DNA of 64,000 nt, taken from contig JALJCQ010000012.1 in NCBI GenBank assembly GCA_023091665.1, positions 4,127,471 through 4,191,470 of the forward strand, read 5' to 3'. The notes below the pieces were generated by a model that saw only the letters and a list, made by a program, of their open reading frames with translations, had not been told where the DNA came from and searched no databases. Origin of the DNA: Pythium myriotylum. Its lineage: Eukaryota; Oomycota; Peronosporomycetes; Pythiales; Pythiaceae. Within the stretch, counting starts at the first letter, position 1; the number at the start of each line of letters is the position of its first letter. This document shows, piece after piece, positions 32,012 to 40,558 of this stretch. The position numbers and the translations under genes were made by a program.

Positions 32012-32716
32012 TTAGTTGCAGAAAAAAACGTAATGTGCATACTGGCGACCGAAATCATCGGTCCGAATTAAACTACAGCAGAGAACGACGCCCCTTCTTC
32101 CATCCGATTGATCACGATACATGTACCAAAATGATGCTGCATTGTGGATGACGTCTAGAGCTATCTGGAGCTGGTCTGCCCGGCAGATCGTGTGAACAGG
32201 CGTGGCCTCCGTCCCACCCCACTGTGAGGCATCATGAGTGACCACCCGGTGGTGCATGTAGCGATCGCCATCCGGGCTCATCAGGAAGTGGTCAATCGGG
32301 CGAGAGTGGAAGTTCACCGCGAACAGCATTTTCGTGGTCACCTTGGTGGCGCGGTAGCAGACGGAGCATGGTGCAGACTCGAACCTGTGCATCAGAATTA
32401 TGAAATATAGCAGCCTCCACGTCCGTACCTATCTGACGGGGGCCCACACGGGCATTGGTGTGGACAAGCACACCATTATCCGTCGGAAGAAACCGGTCGT
32501 TACCGGAGGGGTGGGCACCGCGCGGCGATCTGTCGCGAGCGTGAGCGTCGTGCCCGGTCGCGCGAGTGGGAACGCGGAAGCCGCGTAGGCGACCGAGAGC
32601 GCCTGGCGCCATGACTTGGCTGCGGTGGCGGTGAACGAGAACGTGAGCACCGAGGACGCGAGCTCGATCGGGAGCCTTGATCGCGGGTGCTTCCCCCCCC
32701 CCCTCCCCCCCCCCCC

Positions 32717-32749
<33 letters not shown>

Positions 32750-33858
32750 GCGACCAAGGCTCCCGGCGTTCACGCGCGCTGGCGATGGTGCTCTGAGCGC
32801 GGATCTACGCGGCCATGGGCAGCAAGATAAGTCAACAGGGAGCGCGGGCGATCAAGGTCGTCGTCGACGAAATCGGCGTCCTGCGCCACGGGCGTGCGCG
32901 GTGAGTCACAAGGCTGTCGAGGCACCGCTGGAGGCTTCGGAAGTGGGCGCTGCGCCTAAGCAGCAGCCACTGTGGCTGTTAACTGCGCGATTTGAGCGGC
33001 GAGTGCTTGCTGAGCAGCACGCTGTTCTTGGAGGGCGAGAAGATGCTCCTGGAGCATAGCGAGAATGACTCGTTCCGTGTTCGTTTGCGCCGCCAAGGCC
33101 AGAACCGGGGTAGCACGAGATGACGCGCCTGGCGCGGTTGGTCATGCTGGGGCCGGTGGCAATACAGTCCACTCCGTTTTGGCGCGGCTCAGCAGCTGTT
33201 CGTCGAGTGGCGCCGGAACGCGTTCGTCGTCGTCGTCCTGGACGGTAGGCAGGGCGCAGGGCTGCTGGGCGAATGCCATCGGGGTAGTCGTACTGACACG
33301 GCCGTTAAGTAGGACCACAGAGATGGGTTCCGCGCCCAAGTCGATACCTGTTTGCGTCAGACGCCAATAGGGTACCCAGTAAACCTTGTCGAGGACGACG
33401 CGTTGATCGGGTGAGAGCGTCGTCGTGTCCTGGTCGGCGAAGGTAGTGAGGAGGCATGCCTGCCAGGCAGGCCCACGTCGGCCGTCGTCGTCACGGGAAA
33501 ACGGATAATCATCGTCTGGCTGGAGATGCTTGCGCCCTGGGCTGAGATGTACGTATACTGGCCACAGCCACTAACCATCAAACTCTTTGGGAGCCTCAAA
33601 CCGGACCAGCCGCCGCTCAGAGCGGCGTGCAGGGACGTTGAACGCGGCGGGTTCCGACCGCGATGATCGGGGTAGTACGCAACAACGCGAGACATTTTCC
33701 TTCCTGGCGGCGTTGGCCGCTTCGTCTTGGTCTTCCAGGAGCTCTGAGCTCGACGCCGCGGAAAAAAGTGAGTGCCTGGCCTCTCTCTTCTCCACGGTTC
33801 GGGAACATTTTTGACACAGTGTCCCATGCTTTGATAGAATCAGTGGAATAGCCCCCAC
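32012..33858 (-). pseudogene. Decayed coding region of unrecognised repeat-type gene
   Basis: On the minus strand, coding-like text persists across several broken frames: 33571-33858 (ends FEAPKEFDG), a stretch around 33170-33470 (RVVLDKVYWVPYW, then LLSRAKTEW), 32906-33172, and 32012-32392 (SPDGDRYMHHRVVTH). Stops and frameshifts separate them, and a poly-C/CA tract interrupts the region. I do not recognise the product. Reading order and the adjacent overlapping ORFs at 33984-34992 suggest one old element-encoded or lineage-specific gene. No transposase or polymerase motif is visible. Confidence 0.4.
32693..32748. repeat. Poly(C) tract followed by (CA)n
   Basis: Eleven C, one T, then 29 C, then about seven CA units. 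Low complexity; on the minus strand a long G run that could form quadruplexes. Length in the assembly may be unreliable. Confidence 0.95.
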
Positions 33859-33983
33859 TTTTGAAAAATGTCTTGTATCATGGGATCAGATCACAATCGA
33901 TCACTCTTTTTTTATTGGACAAAGTACAACGTCCACTAGTTTTGTGTTTTTCCGATGTGCGTTTGGTGAAATTGCAGATCTAG

Positions 33984-34688
33984 TTATATAGAGTGCTGCA
34001 CGACAGCTCCTCGAAACTTGGCTGGGAACGATAACTTTACAATCTCTGAAGCAGCACCTGGGAGAAACACCGAGTCAGCAGTAGCTGTGTCAATTGCGGA
34101 GATTTGAAGATGAGCGATGTTGTGCTGCTCGTGAGGACTGCCTCGACTTGCTCCGCGAGCACGAGCGGAACCACCCCGAGTGGTTCCAATAGCAGCATCT
34201 GCCGCGCGGTGAGAAGAGTCTCGAGAAGGTTGACCTTGAGCAGTCCCCACAGGGTGGGTCAGAAGCTCAGCTTCAATGTCAGCAGTGACTCTGTTGTCGA
34301 CGTACAACTACGGAGTTTTTTCCACCTCCCCGACGTACGTCGGGCTGCGCATCCGCGCCACGTCGACACACTTGGTGAGCTCGACCCACCTCCAGAACGG
34401 AGTGTTGAACTCGTCCGGCAAACGGCCGGGCTCGACGATAATCGGCACGCCGAAGATCGGCCCACGCTGGTGGTAGCGCCACTGGTTGAATGTCGCTCGC
34501 GACATGTGTCGCTCGGCGAGGGCTTCGCCAATCGTACGGGGAGCACCCAGGCCGAAGTCGTAGGTGCTCACCCTGTCGGCGACGCGGACTGGTGAGTCCT
34601 GGCGAGTCGCAGGCGCTGAGCGTCGTCGATCTGGGCTGTCGAACGCGCCATCGCGGATGTCACGGTGCGTGACCTTTGGCTGAGCCAT
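33984..34688 (-). pseudogene. Unrecognised ORF with one in-frame TAG
   Basis: The frame starts ATG at 34688 (MAQPKVTHRDIRDG) and would run 234 codons to 33984 except for a single TAG at 34308-34310 after GEVEKTP; it resumes LYVDNRVTADIEAE in the same frame. The first half contains a possible DNA-binding or bromo-like segment (ERHMSRATFNQWRYHQRG), which I cannot assign. It overlaps the preceding ORF by 29 nt, a layout common in transposable elements. Either a nonsense mutation or readthrough; the decayed surroundings favour mutation. Confidence 0.45.
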
Positions 34689-34992
34689 CAGCAGGTGCTG
34701 CTCTCGCAGGTGCGCCTCGCGCGCTAGCGCCCTTCGTCTTGAGCTTGTGGCGTCGGGTCGCGCGGTTTCTCTTCGTCGTGGGTCGGTGGGCGGTCTTCCG
34801 CTCGCGATACTCGCGGGGCGTCATCGTCTTCGCGTCGGCACGCCCGCGAACTTCGCCTTCCTCGACGTCTTCGAGCGCGCTGTCGCGCGGGCGTGGCGGT
34901 GACTCCGCGGCAGGCGGTGAGTTCATCGGCTGGTGTTCGTCGTCGTTGGGGCCGGGGTCGGCAGCAGCCGCTGCGGCTCTTGGTGTGGACAT
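34660..34992 (-). CDS. Small basic low-complexity ORF overlapping the next ORF
   Basis: 110 aa from ATG at 34992 (MSTPRAAAAAADPG), open further upstream to 35184 without ATG. Pro/Ala/Asp-rich first half and a Lys/Arg-rich second half (KTAHRPTTKRNRATRRHKLK). The stop overlaps the start of the 33984-34688 ORF by 29 nt. Possibly a nucleic-acid-binding first ORF of a mobile element; not recognised. Confidence 0.4.
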   Translation of the reverse strand: MSTPRAAAAAADPGPNDDEHQPMNSPPAAESPPRPRDSALEDVEEGEVRGRADAKTMTPREYRERKTAHRPTTKRNRATRRHKLKTKGASARGAPARAAPADGSAKGHAP

Positions 34993-35184
34993 GCGTCCCT
35001 TGTCGCAGCTTGTGTTGTGCTGCTCGCGGCGCTCCGCGCTACCGTGCCGACTGCGGACGGCCTTCGGAAATCTCCGTGCGCGGGCGGCGTGCTCTCGTCT
35101 TGACGCTTCTCTCGGTTTTTCCTTCTTCTCCCTCTCTCGCTTGCTCCTTCTCTGGCTCTCTCTTCGTACCGTGACTTTCCCCAC

Positions 35185-36113
35185 TATACCCCCGGTCTCC
35201 TATTTTGGGTGGGTGGTGGTGTAGCGGGGTACACAGATTATACTTGCAGTTACATAGGTAGTGTGGTTACATAATTACGGTGGTCCACTTAGGGGAAAGT
35301 TACCCTAGTATAAGATATTTTGAATAAAAATTTGTTAAGAACGGAAAAACCATTAAATATATACCAAATAAGCCTAGACAAAATAAAAAAATTAACAACA
35401 AAATGATTCAAAATATTCATATATAACCAATTACAACTTATTTGAGACGGGTTGACTTAGCCGGGACCGAGGGTGGACTTAGGCGAGGCCGAGGTTGACT
35501 TAAGAGGGGCGAGTTGACTTGAGCAGTAGATGGTAGAAGACCGAATGAGCTATATTTCCTGGGATGAAAATGGTGGGTGTAGGGAGCTAGCGCTGCAGGG
35601 TTCTGTGTCCTACATGGCCTGGATTTATTCACCCATCAATCGTGGTGGCAGCCATCATTTGTGGCGGCGTCCATCATTGCCCGGCGCTCACAATCCCTGG
35701 TGACGCACCGGGAACTGATTCAGGAATCACATGTAAACATAGAGTAAACATGGAGGAACTGTCTCATTATTAAAATACTTGAAGTATATAAAAACCAGCT
35801 AGGTGAATGAGAGAACTATATTGAAGGAACTCGGCAAAATGACTCTGTAACTTCGGGATAAAGAGTACCTGCTCTTAAAAAAGTAGGTGCCTAAGTGGCG
35901 ACTCAGGTTTATCCGATTTCAGTAGGTAATATCCCCGGTTTATTTACCAGGGATATAGGACTCTAGGGTTAATCCTCAGAGAGGATTAATATACGGCAGT
36001 TCGCCTTTTGCGAAGTCTTTGGCGCTCGTCGACAGGGGTCGACTCGGAGCGGCTGTTCTCACTTCCTCCGAGCGAAGTGCTGTGTAGTGGTCGCGTGGAC
36101 CGCTACAGAAGTG
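35185..36113. other. AT-rich spacer with GTTGACTTAG repeats and a hairpin-rich block
   Basis: 35440-35525 has four spaced copies of a GTTGACTTAG-like motif. From about 35925 to 36110 five compact hairpins follow each other: ATATCCC/GGGATAT (35928-35956), TTAATCCT/AGGATTAA (35970-35991), TTCGC/GCGAA (36000-36016), GTCGA/TCGAC (36029-36044) and a TAGTGGTC/GGACCGCTA stem (36085-36106). The block ends at the ATG of a small basic ORF. It could be a structured leader or LTR of a decayed retroelement; nothing proves it. Confidence 0.4.
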
Positions 36114-36248
36114 ATGGCGGCTAAAGAATCACAGGAGCGTCGACAGAAGCAACGACAACGCCGTGGAAGCTCATACACGATGGTTAAGCGTGCTCAAACG
36201 CTCGTCAGGGATCGACGTCCGTTGAGGTTTCACCTTTACGTGACGTGA
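36114..36248 (+). CDS. 44-aa basic ORF after a hairpin-rich leader
   Basis: MAAKESQERRQKQRQRRGSS starts at 36114 and ends at TGA 36246-36248. Strongly basic, helical. It could be the start of a truncated gag-like protein. Low confidence because of its length. Confidence 0.3.
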   Translation: MAAKESQERRQKQRQRRGSSYTMVKRAQTLVRDRRPLRFHLYVT

Positions 36249-36772
36249 TCTTTCAATTATTCGCCAAACGACTTTTCATCAGAAATTCATGGCTATTAAA
36301 TGCGTGAAGCTGATCAATTCGTCACTTACGGAAGAAAGATACCAATCTCACGTCTTCCTTTGCGTCTGCTATGGGCATCTCAGCCCACCTCCATGACGGC
36401 ATTGACGCGGTGATGCCTCGTGGAGTGACTCTTCTGGATATCATGTTGTTTGTTGATCATCCTGTACGGGCAAAATCTTCTGCCTCCAAAGTACCACAGC
36501 TCCCACATTTGTTTTACAGTCACACGTGCATGAAATTTCCACTGTGCGGGAACAACGTGTGAAGCTGGTCGTCTCTTTAATCCCACGACCTCCACTCCTG
36601 TCAAGGAGACATAACTTGCTCTTTTTTGGCTGGGATTACATGAGCTGATAACGCTACTCATCTGATCTCCGTAGTAAGATCAGCTCTTTCTAGACCGCTT
36701 GCTGAGACAGAAACTGCACCTTCTATCACAAATTGCGCAACGTATCACAAACTAAACGTGTCGATGACACAC

Positions 36773-39159
36773 TTGCCAACCGGGAGATGATATCAGCACC
36801 CCCTTGAGTGGATAGATGCACCCCCTGTACCATGTTCCGGAGTACCATGTACCACGTCCTACATTAGGGAAGACTTATTTTAGTAAGTTTGGTCTGGGCA
36901 GATCGTGTTTAGAAACCGCTCAAGCTATGCGGTCAAAATTAGACTCTGCTTCAGTAACGACTTGAGCTATAGATGGTCTTTGCTACGCCTAAATGCATAG
37001 CTCCTATCAGTTTGAAAACATTAAAGAAACCATGAATACGAGTGTTACGGATGACGATGTTGGCTCGCAGCAAACATGGGAGATCGAGTGTCACCCCGCC
37101 ACCTCTTTTGATTCTCCTCAATCTGCTCAAGCAGCAATCAATGGTTTTGCTCGATCGAAAGGATATGCGGCAGTAGTAAAACGCTCTGAGGCTGACGCCT
37201 GTGGCGAGAAGAATTTGGTTATCTTTGCGTGTGACCGCCACGGCACAAGGCGACCCAGCACACCAAGACCTGGAAGTACACGGCGCCCAAACGCTGCGTC
37301 GAGGCGCTGCGGCTGCCTCATGAAGCTGCGTCTCGTTAGAAGGACAACGACAGACGACGCGAAAACGTGGGTGCTCGAACATGGAAGGTTTTCAACAACA
37401 CACAACCATGCACCCTATCTACACCCCTCATCACATCCCATTCTGCGGCGTGCTGACAGGACTGATGCGGTACGTCAGGTGATTCGTACCGGTGCAGAGT
37501 GTGGTGTACGGGCAGCTCAGACACTGGCCAACATATTGGTTGACAATCCAGACTCAACTGTCCGTCCTCGCGATATTTACAACGAACGCCAGCGTTCTGA
37601 ACACGTGGACCTAGGTGGTCAAACGCGCGTCGAGGAATTGCTTCAAATGCTGAGCAGTGAAGGATTTTTCGTAAATTCTAAAGTCGACCCAGATAATCGG
37701 CTTTCTCATCTCTTCTACGCTCTGAAGGACGCAATACTTGTTTTCAAGGAGAATCCGGATTTTGTTCTGATGGATTGTACTTACAAGACAAACGCCTCCC
37801 AGTTACCCCTGCTAAACATCATTGGAGTCACAGGAATGAACAGCACGATCCACCTTGCGCAGGCCATTCTACGAAACGAAAAAGAGCAAGACTACAGGTG
37901 GGCGCTGAATGCCCTTCGTGAGTTCTGTGACACTTTCATCGCTCTCACTCGTGCGACAACTGAGACTGAGTATGAGAAGCTCCTTCGACAGCTCCATAGC
38001 ATGTCGAGTGAGGAAGCGACTTACATTGATGATGTGTGGCTTGACGTCTGGAAGACGAAGATCGTCAGACACTGGACCGACGCCGTCGTGCACTTTGGTT
38101 TGCAAACAACGTCGCGCGTAGAAGGGTACCACGCGTCGTTGAAGCGCTGGCTGTGTGCATCAACTGGTGATCTTCTTACTGTGTTCAAGAGAATGCGACA
38201 TTGGTGGAGACAGTCCCTCGCTCAGTACAAAGGAGCGGTGTTTGACTCTGAGATGAAGATTCTTGGATCTCTGCGAGGGAAACTCTTCGCTCGCGTCATC
38301 AAGGTCGTGCACAATTATGCACTGAAACGTTGTCTCGAACAACCCAACAGTATCCGTTCGTCAGATTGCAGTGGGGCCTACGCTCGAACGATTGGTATGC
38401 CTTGCTACCACCAACTGCGGCGACTACAGCGTGAGAACCGTTCGCTTGAGCCAAGTGACTTCCACCCCCATTGGTGGATTGTGAGGGCTCAGGCTCCTCT
38501 TGCTCTCCCACCTAGAGTCTTGGAGCCTGAAACGATAGCAGAAAGGCGAGCTACGATACGTGGAGAAAAGGGAAGCAGCGTAAACGAGGTTCGGGGCCAA
38601 GAGGGACACGCCGTGATCCGTCAGGATTTGAGTCTAGCCCTAATGGACAGACGAACACAATTATTGTGGGTGATTCGCCGGCTCTACCGACCCTTAGCTC
38701 CAGCCTTTCCCGTACAGCTACGCCTCCTGCGCGACTAGCCCCACTGCGTTTCCATCCATATCAGTAAGATCGACAGCTTCAATCTAAAATATATTCGAAT
38801 ACGACACGTAGATCATAACACATAATAATACAGCACACCATTACTTTACATTCGTGCAACATTACCCGGTTAAGCCCTGGCCCATTTTGGCCCCAAGATC
38901 GTACGGGGTATAGCCACCACAGCCCCGACCTCCCACCACAAGCCGAAATCCCCACGTATTATGTCTTTGGTTGCCCCGTACGGTGTTTTGTAGAAAATAC
39001 ACGGTAGGTAGAGATTTAGTTGCGCGAATGTACAGATAGTGCTTTCGACTCTTATAAGTACTCGTTTTGTGTCACGAGGAATCAACCTTAACCCTTTTGT
39101 ACCACTTCAAGGGTGCATCTATCCACTCAAGGGGGTGCTGATATCATCTCCCTTGGCAA
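36773..39159 (+). mobile_element. Mutator-like (MULE) transposon with terminal inverted repeats
   Basis: About 45 bp at 36773-36820 (core GATGATATCAGCACCCCCTT, then GAGTGGATAGATGCACCC) is repeated inverted at 39112-39159. The only differences seen are a 2-bp gap near the outer end (TTGCCAACCGGGAG versus TTGCCAAGGGAG) and divergence at the inner ends. The unit is 2,387 bp and encloses a MULE-type transposase reading frame. I could not find a matching 9-bp target duplication in the flanks, so the ends are approximate or the element is old. Confidence 0.75.
36993..38738 (+). pseudogene. MULE transposase with an internal deletion in the catalytic core
   Basis: 581-aa frame. The N-terminal part has a zinc-ribbon-like DNA-binding region of FLYWCH/FAR1 type (CDRHGTRRPSTPRP, then SRRCGCLMKLRL, ending HNHAP). 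The MULE core begins FVLMDCTYKTNASQLPLLN, with the first catalytic Asp in DCTYKTN. In the family this is followed by a TDRxxAL second Asp and a C..WH segment. Here DYRWALNALREF passes directly to CDTFIALTRAT, so that block is missing without loss of frame. A SWIM-like finger remains near the end (CSGAYARTIGMPCYHQL). The protein is probably inactive but could still bind DNA. Confidence 0.75.
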
Positions 39160-39391
39160 CCATTTCGGAGACAGTCTCGGTCATTTGGTATTTGAGGTCC
39201 TTCAACTGTTCAAGCACATCGTCAACCTCCGTTCCGATCACGTTCACCTTCGCGGCAATTGCTAGCTGTAGCGGAATCTCAGTTGCTTTCATAGGTGAAG
39301 TGCCCTTCGCAATAACTACTGCACCTCTTAGTCTGTGAAGCAAGAAATTGTTTGCAAACACTCGGCCAAAATGTTGGGTGATCAGAGCCAA
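39119..39391 (-). CDS. Hypothetical ORF ending inside the MULE terminal repeat
   Basis: 90 codons on the minus strand with protein-like composition (ATEIPLQLAIAAKVNVIG, EVDDVLEQLKDLKYQM). The last 14 codons and the stop come from the right TIR (KGDDISTPLSG). It may be a fragment of a gene into which the element inserted, or a by-product of the TIR. Not recognised. Confidence 0.3.
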   Translation of the reverse strand: MALITQHFGRVFANNFLLHRLRGAVVIAKGTSPMKATEIPLQLAIAAKVNVIGTEVDDVLEQLKDLKYQMTETVSEMVAKGDDISTPLSG

Positions 39392-39555
39392 AGATTTCCC
39401 CGTAGAAACGATTCACGACACACGACGAATGCTACAGGAATGGAAATGCCGCGGTCCGTGAGCCGACCTAACCTCTGACCCATGCGCAAGAAGACTAACA
39501 CTGGTGTCTGGCCACTTGCATTTGACATCACGCTACAAGTCTTGTAGCGTGATTC

Positions 39556-39611
39556 TACCGCGGTGCTATACACCCATCTTGTAGTACAAATGGGTGTACA
39601 GCACCGCGGTA
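39556..39611. repeat. 21-bp inverted repeat, strong hairpin
   Basis: TACCGCGGTGCTATACACCC plus A at 39556-39576 pairs with 39591-39611 at 20 of 21 positions around a 14-nt loop. It lies immediately before the Ulp1-like fragment. Confidence 0.85.
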
Positions 39612-39886
39612 TCCGCCGGTCGGTCGCTGTCTCGTGTTCGCCTCAGCAAGAAAATGGATATGACTGTGGAGTTTATGTGATGTATTACTTGAGGAAGATC
39701 GCTCCCTCCGTTTGGAATTCGTCGCCGGCATCACTGAACGCTTCTATACGTGAGCGGTGTTGCGGTCTCAAGATTCGCGATTGTGCAACATTTCGAAATT
39801 CTACACGTAAAGAGCTGGAGCCGAGTTTGAGTCGTGTCGAGGATCAAGATCAAGACAAGACAAGACTGCTAGACGCCGAAACGTAG
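39563..39886 (+). pseudogene. C-terminal fragment of a Ulp1/C48-like cysteine protease
   Basis: The frame contains QQENGYDCGVYVMYYLRKI: the oxyanion-hole Gln and nucleophile Cys of Ulp1/SENP (C48) proteases in the correct spacing, followed by helix. The upstream His and Asp of the triad are absent; the preceding sequence is hairpin-derived. Ulp1-like domains are often found in MULE-type and other large transposons, and a MULE lies 400 bp upstream, so this may be its debris. Confidence 0.6.
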
Positions 39887-39934
39887 CAACGCGGTTCACA
39901 ATATATTTTTTCTCCATTTATACTTCCTCTGTCC

Positions 39935-40211
39935 TGAGACGGTTATGTCCCCAAGAGCCACAAGTGGGGCCCGTGACGCCGCAGCGTCGGCAGCCGCTGC
40001 TGCCAGCCCACTCTGATTGGCTGGGAGGTTGAAGGTGCACCTTCAACCTCCATCACCCAAAAACCCACTGGTCCCTGTCGCCACGTTTGCGACATCGGAT
40101 TGATAGAAGGACTGCTCTGATTGGTTAGAATCGATCAGAGCGGATCCTGATTGGCCAAATCAATTCGAGGTTTTTAGGTTAAACTAGTGGTTGGCCAAGG
40201 GCCGTTGGGCA
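39935..40211 (+). repeat. 5' LTR of Copia-1
   Basis: 277 bp, TG...CA ends; one mismatch to the 3' LTR in my comparison. Contains short inverted repeats (GGTTGAAGGTGCACCTTCAA) and repeated CTGATTGG boxes (CCAAT on the other strand). Confidence 0.92.
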
Positions 40212-40411
40212 GTTGGGTCTCCGCGATTGGTGAAGTGCCGTTTCACTGCGACCTTCAGCGCAAGATCGTGGGCAAGACGATCACCTCCATTCTCGAGTCC
40301 AAGGTCGTGAACGAGAAGCGCGCACGACAGGAAGCCGAAGAAGAAGAGCGCCAGCGCAAGAAGCAGAAGCACTGCGACGACGAGTGGTGTTCGTGTAACA
40401 TCTTTAACTAA
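40212..40411 (+). other. Coding-like insert in the Copia-1 leader
   Basis: Directly after the 5' LTR a frame open from within the LTR continues FHCDLQRKIVGKTITSIL, then a Glu/Arg-rich helix (KRARQEAEEEERQRKKQK), and ends CNIFN at 40411. It has host-like GC-rich codons and stands where a primer binding site should lie. It could be a captured host gene piece. Not recognised. Confidence 0.35.
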
Positions 40412-40558
40412 GTACATTTAGTTCTTCTTCTAGTACGCTCGTTATCGAACTTAGTCCCCGCGCAGTTCGTACCTAGTACTCTGGCACTTTGCTCAAAGTG
40501 TACTTAGGGAGTCGTACCTAGCAGAGAAGTACTTAGTGCTGTCTCGTCCGTACCTACC
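40412..40558 (+). repeat. GTACnTAG-type motif cluster before gag
   Basis: At least six copies of GTAC(C/T)TAG-like octamers (GTACATTTAG, GTACCTAG, GTACTTAG and others) lie in 147 bp upstream of the gag ATG at 40559. Similar GTACTTA/ACTTAAG motifs occur near 50400-50480 next to Copia-2. Confidence 0.55.

Noticed and set aside
32360..32390. tRNA B-box-like AGGTTCGAGTCTG on the minus strand
   Set aside because: No A box or cloverleaf around it, and it lies within a coding-like frame.
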